In this document: in pieces, positions 1 to 5,605 of the stretch | Numbering within the stretch: position 1 is the first letter of the stretch | Layout of the letters: each line of letters starts with the position of its first letter | Source of the DNA: Oscillibacter sp. | GTDB lineage: Bacteria; Bacillota; Clostridia; Oscillospirales; Oscillospiraceae | DNA: 5,801 nucleotides | Assembly (NCBI GenBank): GCA_017447005.1 | Contig: JAFSOM010000252.1 | Location: forward strand, 1 to 5,801 | Direction of reading: 5' to 3' | Made by a program: the position numbers and the translations under genes | Notes under the pieces: generated by a model | Databases searched by the model: none | Seen by the model: the letters and a program-made list of their open reading frames with translations, nothing else | Told to the model about the DNA's origin: nothing

Positions 1-25
1 CGTACAGTATCGTTCGGATGCCCAT
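1..25 (-). CDS. Start of a further gene downstream of the recombinase (partial)
   Basis: Only the first eight codons are visible, reading MGIRTILY, before the window ends. The ATG overlaps the recombinase stop codon as TAATG, and a GGGAGG ribosome binding site sits seven bases upstream inside the end of the recombinase gene, so translational coupling is likely. In clostridial mobile elements a second, often shorter, recombinase-related protein commonly follows a large serine recombinase, and such proteins often begin with a short stretch leading to a PYGY-like motif. That identity is inference: eight residues cannot prove it. Confidence 0.5.
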
Positions 26-1575
26 TAGCGTCCCTCCCGAATCCGTTCCGGCAGTTCGTATCCGCCGTACATCCGGAACCGCAGGAAAGTTGCGGAATCC
101 GCGATAATGGTTTCGACCAGTCCGGCGAACAGGGTTTCGTCGAATGTCTCCAGCCTCTCAGGGGATTTGTTCAGTTTTGCGACGGTTTCTCTCAGGACAG
201 CCGCCGTATCCTCCACGTCGTCGTTTTGCAGAACCAGTCTGCGGGCGCGGCGCAGTTCCAGCAGCCGGGCGGCAGTTTGCCTGATCTTTCCCTCGCAGAT
301 GTCGGCGTCCAGCAGTCCGTCGCGCCGCAGACGGTTGATGTTGCGCGTCTGCTCGTTCGCCTCCGCGATGGCGCGGTTGACGGCGAGCATCTCAGGATTC
401 TTCCTTTGCAGGATATCGTTCAGGCTTTCCAGTTGCGCGGCGGCGGGTTTCAGCGCCGTGTCGACGTTCGCCCGGAGTTTGTTATACATATGGATAAACG
501 TAGCGTAGAAGGACGTTTCCGGAATCGGTCCCACGGGGCAGTCGGACGCCTTGCGTCCGTGTTTCCGGCACACCCAGACGACGCGCCCGCTTTTGGACGC
601 CTGTCTGGAGAATACGGCTCCGCAGTTTCCGCACCTGATTTTTCCGGTCAGCGGGTATTCCCGGTGGGGATTGCGCTCCCTTTGCGCCCGCTCTTTCAAA
701 AGCTCCCGCGTCCGCTCGAAAGTTTCCGGCGTGATGATGGCCGGATGGCTCTGTTCCACGTAATACTGCTCTTTTTCGCCGCAGTTCAGCTTCTTTTTGA
801 ACGGGAAGCCCGTCGAGTATTTCTTCCGGCACAGCGTGTCGCCGACGTACTTTTCGTTCGTGAGAATGTAAACCACGGCGTTCTGCCGCCAGAACGGTTT
901 CCCGTCCGTCGTGGGAACATTGCGCTCCGTCAGTTCCCTCGCTATCTTGTCCGAGCTTTTGCCGTTCAGGTACGCTTCGTAAATCCAGCGCACAATTTCC
1001 GCTTCCTCTGGGATGACCTCCAGATTTTTTCTGTCCGGCATCCGGTATCCGAACGGCGGCTTGCAGGTGATGAACTCGCCCCGCTCCATCCGCCTCTGGT
1101 AGCTCATGCGCTGGTTCTGCGAGATGGAGACCGATTCCTCCTGCGCGAGAGAACTGTAAACGCTCACCATGAATTCCGTGGTGAGCGTGTCGGTTCCGAT
1201 ATTCTCTTTTTCAAAGTAGACGGCGATTCCGAGCGTGGTCAGTTCCCGGAGAACGACCAGACAGTCGCGGGTGTTTCTTGCGAACCGCGAGATGGATTTC
1301 ACCAGTATCCGGTCGATTTTACCTCTCCGGCAGTCGTTCAGCATCCGGTTGAAATCGTCGCGCTTTTCCATGCCGGTCGAGCTCAGGCCCTCGTCGGCGT
1401 AAACGTCTATCAGCTTCCAGCCTCTGTGACGGCTGATGGTTTCGGTATAGCTCCGAATCTGGGCGGCGTAGGAATGCAGTTGGTCTTCGGAACTGGAACT
1501 GACCCGGCAGTAGGCCGCTACGCGCAGAATATCGGGCTTTCTTACGCTGGCGGGTATCACTCTGATGGTTGCCAT
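25..1575 (-). CDS. Large serine recombinase (site-specific DNA integrase/resolvase family)
   Basis: Cuts and rejoins DNA at attachment sites through a phosphoserine intermediate; here it probably excises and integrates the element. From the ATG at 1575 the protein has 516 residues. Residues about 17-165 form the resolvase catalytic domain, with the YCRVS motif (catalytic Ser at about 26, Arg 24) and the SRFARNTRD segment carrying the conserved arginines (about 97 and 100). The Recombinase domain follows, beginning near the PFGYR motif (about 174-178). A zinc ribbon has cysteines at about 315, 318, 336 and 346 (CGNC...C...C). A charged helical, probably coiled-coil, segment spans about 375-470. 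Length and order are normal for a large serine recombinase, with no broken motif. The start at 1575 was chosen because AGGAGG lies eight bases upstream; an in-frame ATG at 1611 would add 12 residues but has a poorer ribosome site. It follows the small SHOCT-like ORF by 63 bases and is coupled to the next gene. Confidence 0.95.
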   Translation of the reverse strand: MATIRVIPASVRKPDILRVAAYCRVSSSSEDQLHSYAAQIRSYTETISRHRGWKLIDVYADEGLSSTGMEKRDDFNRMLNDCRRGKIDRILVKSISRFARNTRDCLVVLRELTTLGIAVYFEKENIGTDTLTTEFMVSVYSSLAQEESVSISQNQRMSYQRRMERGEFITCKPPFGYRMPDRKNLEVIPEEAEIVRWIYEAYLNGKSSDKIARELTERNVPTTDGKPFWRQNAVVYILTNEKYVGDTLCRKKYSTGFPFKKKLNCGEKEQYYVEQSHPAIITPETFERTRELLKERAQRERNPHREYPLTGKIRCGNCGAVFSRQASKSGRVVWVCRKHGRKASDCPVGPIPETSFYATFIHMYNKLRANVDTALKPAAAQLESLNDILQRKNPEMLAVNRAIAEANEQTRNINRLRRDGLLDADICEGKIRQTAARLLELRRARRLVLQNDDVEDTAAVLRETVAKLNKSPERLETFDETLFAGLVETIIADSATFLRFRMYGGYELPERIREGR

Positions 1576-1638
1576 CCTCCGCACCTCCTCTTGTATGGCG
1601 ACGACAACCATACCACAACCTATGAGAAATATCCAGCT

Positions 1639-1788
1639 TTAATCCGAAACACTTTGCGAAAGAAATTCCTTGGCCGCGAGTTTCCGTACCGTCGCCAGTT
1701 CTTCCGGCGTCAGGTATCCGGCCTGTTGCGCTTCCGTCATGAGGCGGACGAGGATTTCATAACTCAGTTCATTTTTGACATTGACCAT
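1639..1788 (-). CDS. Small SHOCT-like protein (49 aa)
   Basis: The 49-residue reading frame starts MVNVKNELSYEILVRLM and ends SQSVSD. It has an excellent ribosome binding site, AAGGAG seven bases before the ATG, located inside the last codons of the helicase gene, which it overlaps by 20 bases. The core (about residues 12-42) fits the SHOCT pattern: an amphipathic helix, a glycine-tyrosine-leucine turn, then TPEEL and a second helix. SHOCT domains are short oligomerisation or interaction modules. Small proteins of this type are often found just before serine recombinases in clostridial mobile elements, so a role as recombinase partner or recombination directionality factor is possible but is only inference. 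No helix-turn-helix, signal peptide or membrane segment is visible. Confidence 0.8.
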   Translation of the reverse strand: MVNVKNELSYEILVRLMTEAQQAGYLTPEELATVRKLAAKEFLSQSVSD

Positions 1789-3703
1789 CCCGCCGCTCCT
1801 TGAAATATTGCGCCGATTTTACGCTTCGGATAAAGTCCTCCACGTCCCGAAGGCTTTGCGTCCTGCGCATTTGCGGCAGGGCCGTGAGGATGTCCTGATA
1901 GTAGCGGTTTCCGGGCGTCGCCCGCTCGTCAAGAATGGCGACGACGCAGGTGTCCGTTTCCGTGCGGATAGCGCGTCCGAAACCTTGTTTTAATTTGACC
2001 TGCATTTCCGGCACAGCCGACGCCTCAATGTAGGAGTGGAGGTCGTCGTAGCGCCGACGCTCGAACTCCGACGCGGCGTCCGGGTAGGGAAAGGGCAGTC
2101 GCGGGAAAATCAGAAGCGACACGCAGTCTCCGGGAAAGTCCATGCCCTCCCATAACGCGCCTGTCCCCAGCAGTACGCTTCCGGGGTCGTCCCGGAATTG
2201 ATTTGCGGCGTACTCCGCGTTTCCGCCAGCCGCGTACAGCGTCCAGTGAAGGTCCTTTTTTACAAGCAGTTCCTTAACCGCCGAAAGCGCGGCGTAGGAT
2301 GTGAACAGCGTCAGGGCGTGTCCGTTGGTCGCCTCCAGCAGTCCCATGATTTCGTCCGCCAGCCTCTCGAAATAGTCGGGAGCTTTCAGTCGCGGCGGCG
2401 TCAGGGGGAAATACAGGATGCAGTTCTTCTCGTAATCGAACGGCGAGCCGGAGACGAATTCCTCCGTGCGCCAGAAGTTCAGCAGGCCCGCCGCTTCGCG
2501 GAATTTGGTGAAATCGTCGCCGATTGCCAGCGTTCCCGATACCAGCAGAACCGAGTCGGACGGGTTCCAAATCAAATCGCGGAACCGTTGCGACAGGTCC
2601 GGGAGAGCCGCGCCCAGCGTCGTTCCCTTTCGGTCCGATTTCGTGACGTATACAATGTTCTCCGCGCCGTCCAGATTGCAAAAGAACGAGACTTTCGCAA
2701 GCAGGCTTTCCAGTCGCGTCCGCGCCGGCTTGGATAACTCATTGCCGACCATTTTTTGAATGCGGCGGAGCGCGTTCTCCGGGGCGAACAGCAAATGCGC
2801 GTAACGCTCGAATGGAACGTCTTCCCGCGGCGGGGCGTCCAGCGCTTTCAAAATCGACGTTGAGGCGGCGGAAAGCAGTTGCGCGGCCAGAATGTACCGC
2901 TCTTTTTTGAGTCGGCGAACCATGCTCCGGATATCCTCCGCTTCAAGGCTGAGGTCGAGCATTTCCCGCGCCGTCTCCGGCAGTTTGTGCGCCTCGTCGA
3001 TAATCACGGCGCAGTTGTCGGGAAAAATGGGGCGGTAGCCAAGGCTCCGCCGTATGGCGTCCGCCAAAAGAAGGTTATGGTTGCAAATCTGGAAAAGATA
3101 AGGGGTCGCGTCGCAGTCGTCCAGAAAGTCAAGGTATCTGCACCGCGTCCGGTCGCAATGGCAGACGCGGGGAACCTGTAGCAGTTTCCGGTCATAGCTT
3201 CTGATGTGTCCGGCCTCGTCCATGTCAACCTCCGTCAGGAGTCTCCGAAGCCCGTCTTTTTGTTTCGACGGGCGTTTCGACATTTGCTTCAGTCGCCACT
3301 CCAGTTGCTTGTCGCAGACGTAATGGCTTTTGCCCTTGCGGATGACGCTCAGGGCGTTCAGGTCAATTTCCCAGCCGTCTTGCAACAGGATTTCCGCCAG
3401 TTGCGGGATGTACGATTTGTGAAGTTCGGTCTGGAGGGCGATGCTGGATGTTGAGATAATCAACGGACGGAATTTCTTTCCGATGGAAGACCGATAGCGT
3501 AAAAAGACAAACGCCGCCGCAAGATAGGCGTATGTTTTGCCGATGCCCGTCCCCGCGTCGCAGAGGGTGATTTTTCCGTCCAGCATGGCGTCTAAAAGGC
3601 GGTGGCTCAAAGCAATCTGCTCCTCCCGTACCGCCATGCCGCTGGCGGGAAACAAATCCCTGAAAATATGGTCTATTCGCTGATGGAGCTTCTCCCCGTG
3701 CAT
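1769..3703 (-). CDS. DinG/XPD-like superfamily 2 ATP-dependent DNA helicase
   Basis: Predicted ATP-driven 5'-to-3' DNA helicase of the DinG/XPD group. From the ATG at 3703 it has 644 residues. Motif I (Walker A) AGTGIGKT lies at about 50-57, and motif II DEAH at about 236-239. Between them are cysteines at about 130, 181, 183, 188 and 197, where DinG/XPD proteins hold a 4Fe-4S cluster; which four are ligands is uncertain. Motif III-like SGTL is near 389, motif V (GTGALWEGMDFPG) near 513, and motif VI (QGFGRAIR) near 573. The length matches DinG-like proteins and the N-terminal exonuclease domain of some relatives is absent. A TTG at 3775 would add 24 residues of low-complexity, Pro/His-rich sequence; the ATG was preferred because the conserved-looking part begins just after it, although neither start has a strong ribosome site. 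It is the first gene after the structured non-coding region and overlaps the SHOCT-like ORF. A role in element replication or processing is inference. Confidence 0.92.
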   Translation of the reverse strand: MHGEKLHQRIDHIFRDLFPASGMAVREEQIALSHRLLDAMLDGKITLCDAGTGIGKTYAYLAAAFVFLRYRSSIGKKFRPLIISTSSIALQTELHKSYIPQLAEILLQDGWEIDLNALSVIRKGKSHYVCDKQLEWRLKQMSKRPSKQKDGLRRLLTEVDMDEAGHIRSYDRKLLQVPRVCHCDRTRCRYLDFLDDCDATPYLFQICNHNLLLADAIRRSLGYRPIFPDNCAVIIDEAHKLPETAREMLDLSLEAEDIRSMVRRLKKERYILAAQLLSAASTSILKALDAPPREDVPFERYAHLLFAPENALRRIQKMVGNELSKPARTRLESLLAKVSFFCNLDGAENIVYVTKSDRKGTTLGAALPDLSQRFRDLIWNPSDSVLLVSGTLAIGDDFTKFREAAGLLNFWRTEEFVSGSPFDYEKNCILYFPLTPPRLKAPDYFERLADEIMGLLEATNGHALTLFTSYAALSAVKELLVKKDLHWTLYAAGGNAEYAANQFRDDPGSVLLGTGALWEGMDFPGDCVSLLIFPRLPFPYPDAASEFERRRYDDLHSYIEASAVPEMQVKLKQGFGRAIRTETDTCVVAILDERATPGNRYYQDILTALPQMRRTQSLRDVEDFIRSVKSAQYFKERRDGQCQK

Positions 3704-3793
3704 AATGGCTTGTCCGATCTTCCTTCCGTCGTTAGCGTGTGGATGCGGCGGCTTCGCGGACTTATGGAAATCCAAAAGTCCGCAAAGCCGTAT

Positions 3794-3822
3794 TCCGCTG
3801 GCTTATCGTAAAAGCCAGCGGA
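3794..3822 (-). repeat. Perfect 11-bp inverted repeat upstream of the helicase
   Basis: Arms TCCGCTGGCTT and AAGCCAGCGGA (minus strand) are separated by seven bases. This is the longest local hairpin in the non-coding stretch and lies 19 bases before the alternative TTG start and about 90 bases before the ATG start of the helicase. Neither side has a T-tract, so it is not a standard intrinsic terminator. It could be the 3' hairpin of the structured RNA, a processing site, or an operator. Confidence 0.75.
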
Positions 3823-4226
3823 GCTTATAATTACAGTAAGGTTCAGCGATGAACCGGGTCTGGCGCGGAACAAATCGGCGACGGTTCGCCGTCAAATTAT
3901 ATCCTGACCCGCATGGGCTTACGCGAGAGTCTCCACTGTTTTCAACTCAGGGTGGCCCGGCCTCTCTTTCGCGGAGGCTGAGCGCCGATGTCTCATTATA
4001 TGCCCGAACGACTCAATGCTGGCGGCTTGCCAAAGGCCGCTCCCGCGACTGTCGCGCACGACTTCGCTTAGGCCAAAGCCTGTGCAAAGCCCTGCGCCCA
4101 CGCGGGTCGCTCCCCGTCCGGGCGGTTGTCCATCGCTGTTTTTTGATGAAATTTTCAAGGTTCACGTCGAGCGCCTTCGGCTTACCGTTTCCTTACGGAA
4201 ATCCCCCGGAGGTTTTCCACAGGCGA
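3794..4226 (-). ncRNA. Candidate structured non-coding RNA or long helicase 5' leader
   Basis: No convincing gene lies here: the short open frames lack ribosome sites and resemble no family. Read on the minus strand the sequence is rich in local stems: TTTCC-GTAA-GGAAA (4188-4201, a GNRA tetraloop), GCG/CCC paired with GGG/CGC around a GCGT loop (4094-4110), GCGGC/GCCGC (4022-4040), GCCTC/GAGGC with an A-rich loop (3960-3978), CGGCGA-ACCG-TCGCCG (3876-3891), GGTTCA-TCGC-TGAACC (3840-3855), and the 11-bp stem at 3794-3822. GGGTC (3906-3910) can pair with GACCC (3856-3860), closing a multi-stem domain, and CCAC/GTGG with GAGT/ACTC (3927-3955) could form a pseudoknot. Purine-rich unpaired segments such as GTTGAAAACAG favour the minus strand. 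The size (over 400 nt) would suit a large ornate RNA or a regulatory leader. I cannot assign a known class; both ends and the strand are inferred. Confidence 0.5.
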
Positions 4227-4227
4227 T

Positions 4228-4238
4228 AGCATAGCATA
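4228..4238 (-). promoter_or_regulatory. Tandem TATGCT -10-like boxes before the structured region
   Basis: On the minus strand two overlapping TATGCT hexamers (4233-4238 and 4228-4233) lie just upstream of the structured RNA candidate. No good TTGACA-like box is found 16-18 bases upstream; the expected position falls on a GTAAACGG/CCGTTTAC half-site at 4261-4268. It could be an activator-dependent promoter or one read by an alternative sigma factor. Weak evidence. Confidence 0.3.
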
Positions 4239-4261
4239 AAGGAAAACTGAAAACCACATCG

Positions 4262-4296
4262 TAAACGGTACATTTTCCAAAAAATCACACCGTTTA
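4262..4296. repeat. Inverted half-sites TAAACGGT / ACCGTTTA in AT-rich DNA
   Basis: Two perfect 8-bp arms, TAAACGGT at 4262-4269 and ACCGTTTA at 4289-4296, are separated by 19 AT-rich bases. The nine bases GTAAACGGT (4261-4269) are identical to part of the operator-like site in the tetR-type promoter at 5613-5621. The site lies between the XRE gene and the structured RNA candidate, where a control site would be expected. The core GTAAAC also occurs inside coding sequence, so chance similarity is not excluded. Confidence 0.4.
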
Positions 4297-4298
4297 TG

Positions 4299-4327
4299 AA
4301 AAAAATTTTTGAGGCGCCGGGCGTCTC
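4299..4327 (-). terminator. Weak rho-independent terminator after the XRE gene
   Basis: Minus-strand order: a short GC-rich hairpin (4327 down to 4311; GAG-A-CGC paired with GCG-C-CTC around a CCG loop, one A-C mismatch) that overlaps the XRE stop codon, then five A and seven T residues. The stem is better paired on the plus strand (a G-T wobble), but only the minus strand has a following T-tract. The A5 gap weakens the call; partial termination is likely at best. Confidence 0.4.
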
Positions 4328-4682
4328 AGGACTCCGCCACATCAATCAGGGCATGAATCTGGCGCACGAGTCCCGGATAAGCCGCGCCGTTTACAGTCTC
4401 CAGTCGCTCCGCCAAATGCAACGTCTCAGGGCTTATTGAAACGCCCGCTACTGTTTTTATAGAGAAGCAGTCAAGAACTCCCAGCCCCAGAGCCTCCAGC
4501 AGTTCGCACAGCCGGTCGACGCGCATAATTCGCAGTCCTTCTTCATAGAGACGAATTGTATTATAAGTTGTGCCTACCGCCGACGCGAGCGTTTCCCTTG
4601 ACATGCCCATATACTCCCGCCGCTGTTTCAGAAATTTCCCGATATGAATTGGACCGGATTTTCCCGCTGTTTTACTGGCCAT
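4326..4682 (-). CDS. XRE-family helix-turn-helix transcriptional regulator
   Basis: DNA-binding regulator of 118 residues. A Cro/C1-type helix-turn-helix occupies about residues 12-68: IGKFLKQRREYMGMSRETLA, a turn, then TTYNTIRLYEEG as the recognition helix region, and MRVDRLCELLEALG closing the domain. The remaining 50 residues (about 69-118) are predominantly helical with no recognised enzymatic motif and may serve dimerisation. The ATG at 4682 has a textbook GGAGGA ribosome site (AGAGGAGGAATC before it). It follows the HTH_16-type gene by 62 bases that hold a strong GC-rich inverted repeat, and precedes the AT-rich control region of the structured RNA and helicase. Its position suggests it controls the element's own genes, as phage-like repressors do in integrative elements; its targets are unknown. 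Confidence 0.9.
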   Translation of the reverse strand: MASKTAGKSGPIHIGKFLKQRREYMGMSRETLASAVGTTYNTIRLYEEGLRIMRVDRLCELLEALGLGVLDCFSIKTVAGVSISPETLHLAERLETVNGAAYPGLVRQIHALIDVAES

Positions 4683-4701
4683 GATTCCTCCTCTATAATG
4701 G

Positions 4702-4734
4702 GCGGGGCGCGGAAAGAGGCGAAGCGCGCCCCGC
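4702..4734. repeat. GC-rich 10-bp perfect inverted repeat between two regulator genes
   Basis: Arms GCGGGGCGCG (4702-4711) and CGCGCCCCGC (4725-4734) flank a 13-base loop. It fills most of the gap between the HTH_16-type gene and the XRE gene. In the direction of those genes there is no T-tract after it, and the XRE ribosome site follows about ten bases later, so a stable hairpin in the messenger could attenuate or stabilise transcripts, or set different expression of the two genes. On the plus strand GGGTTTT follows, making a weak terminator for antisense transcription possible. Confidence 0.65.
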
Positions 4735-4744
4735 GGGTTTTGCG

Positions 4745-4999
4745 TCAGTCGGTTCTTTCCATCCGGAATTTCAGGATGCCGGTGATAAGTCGGGTTATCA
4801 GCCGATTTTTCAGGTTCTTGTTTACATATTGCCGCGATACGCCGTCCGCGTCCGCCCGCTCCTGAGTGGCGAGGCGCGTAATGTAGCGGTCATAGTGGCG
4901 CACAACGGCGCAGACCGCTTCCGCGTCTCCGGAAACCGCCGCCGCGATGACGCTGAACGGAAGGAGTCCGTTCTCGTTTTCAGGTGTCTTTTCCGCCAT
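4745..4999 (-). CDS. HTH_16-type helix-turn-helix protein (Tn916 ORF8-like)
   Basis: Small protein of 84 residues. After a short acidic, charged N-terminus it reads LLPFSVIAAAVSGDAEAVCA and VVRHYDRYITRLA, the hallmark of the helix-turn-helix family common in Tn916-like and clostridial integrative elements, which resembles a piece of sigma region 2. The C-terminus (KNLKNRLITRLITGILKFRM) is basic and amphipathic, also typical. The ATG at 4999 has GGAGGG eight bases upstream and lies inside the end of the sigma-like gene, overlapping it by 20 bases, so the two are very probably translated together. The family partner is usually exactly such a sigma-70-like protein; the two may act as a split transcription factor. 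That last point is inference. Confidence 0.85.
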   Translation of the reverse strand: MAEKTPENENGLLPFSVIAAAVSGDAEAVCAVVRHYDRYITRLATQERADADGVSRQYVNKNLKNRLITRLITGILKFRMERTD

Positions 5000-5435
5000 T
5001 GGCGTTTCCCTCCAATCTCTTTCGGAGCTTTTTGAGCGCGGAGTTCAGCCTGTAGCTGACGGTACTGCGCACAAGGCTCATCATTTCGCTGATTTCACGT
5101 TCGTTCATGTCGAGGAAGTAGAACAGCAGAACAATGTCACGGTATTCCTCCGGCAGTTCCGAAAGAGCCGCCGCGAGCGCGTCGTCCTCTATGGAGACAT
5201 CGTAGCCGCAGGCATTGAAATGATAGCTGTCCGAGGGATAGCGGTCAACGCTGACGCCCTGTTCCCCTTCTTCCTCAGACAAGTCGGAGAGCGGCGCGGT
5301 CCGCTCCAGCGCCCGGTTCAGGGAGCGGAAATAGGAATATTTTTCCTCTCGCGCTATCTTCTTGCAGAAACTGTTGAACTGATGCCTGATGGTAAGCCGC
5401 TGGGATGGCGTAAAGGAATCTTCGAATCCGGCCAC
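4980..5435 (-). CDS. Small sigma-70-like RNA polymerase sigma factor of a mobile element
   Basis: Predicted transcription initiation factor, 151 residues from the GTG at 5435. The C-terminal half is a clear sigma region 4: LSELPEEYRDIVLLFYFLDM (about 91-110), then NEREISEMMSLVRSTVSYRLNSA as helix-turn-helix (about 111-133) and a basic end. The N-terminal part (SFTPSQRLTIRHQF and following) is short and acidic near 50-60 and does not show a full region 2, so it may need a partner, possibly the overlapping HTH_16-type protein. The start is uncertain. GTG 5435 has AAAGGGG directly before it and matches the usual family length. An ATG at 5594 with AGAAGG six bases upstream would give 204 residues, but the added 53 have AT-rich, intergenic-like composition and would run almost into the promoter of the TetR gene. 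Confidence 0.85.
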   Translation of the reverse strand: MAGFEDSFTPSQRLTIRHQFNSFCKKIAREEKYSYFRSLNRALERTAPLSDLSEEEGEQGVSVDRYPSDSYHFNACGYDVSIEDDALAAALSELPEEYRDIVLLFYFLDMNEREISEMMSLVRSTVSYRLNSALKKLRKRLEGNANGGKDT

Positions 5436-5512
5436 CCCCTTTCCGTTTGTATGCGCCGGACAGAAAACCTCTTTCTGTATATATCCCGCTTTCAAAAAAG
5501 CAGTTTGCCAAA

Positions 5513-5528
5513 ATTTTCTGGAGAAAAT
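5513..5528. repeat. AT-rich dyad in the divergent control region
   Basis: ATTTTCT and AGAAAAT flank a central GG, giving a perfect 7-bp dyad. It lies about 80 bases upstream of the chosen sigma-gene start in AT-rich, non-coding DNA, a position suited to a repressor site for the minus-strand operon, perhaps for the XRE regulator. No clear -35/-10 pair for the minus-strand operon could be found in 5440-5605, so the promoter itself remains unplaced. Confidence 0.35.
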
Positions 5529-5605
5529 CAAAAATTCGACATAATGCACAAAATCACGGTAAAAAAATTGTGCCTTTTTCAAGGATTGTCGCATATTTTT
5601 CCTTC

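Noticed and set aside
226..1803. 525-codon open frame on the plus strand, antisense to the recombinase
   Set aside because: It is a mirror of the recombinase gene in GC-rich sequence. Its translation has no recognisable domain, and the minus strand encodes a complete, motif-bearing recombinase.
3826..3831. Perfect TATAAT on the plus strand that could drive a rightward RNA
   Set aside because: The hexamer 17 bases upstream (TTATCG) is a poor -35, it overlaps the 11-bp inverted repeat, and no rightward terminator is visible. A rightward transcript is not excluded.
3894..4000. Two TATAAT matches on the minus strand (at about 3995-4000 and 3898-3903) as helicase promoters
   Set aside because: No acceptable -35 box at 16-18 bases; they are probably unpaired segments of the structured RNA.
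3919..4158. 79-codon minus-strand frame in the non-coding stretch
   Set aside because: Starts at a TTG with no ribosome site, has low-complexity Gly/Arg/Ser-rich translation with no family resemblance, and coincides with the stem-rich RNA-like sequence.
3849..4229. 126-codon and nested plus-strand frames in the same stretch
   Set aside because: No ribosome site at the start, Arg/Pro/Leu-rich translation typical of structured GC-rich DNA, and no recognised domain.
3776..4325. CRISPR array, tRNA, rRNA, tmRNA, RNase P RNA or group I/II intron in the non-coding stretch
   Set aside because: No regularly spaced direct repeats, no cloverleaf, and no conserved core segments of these RNAs were recognised on either strand.
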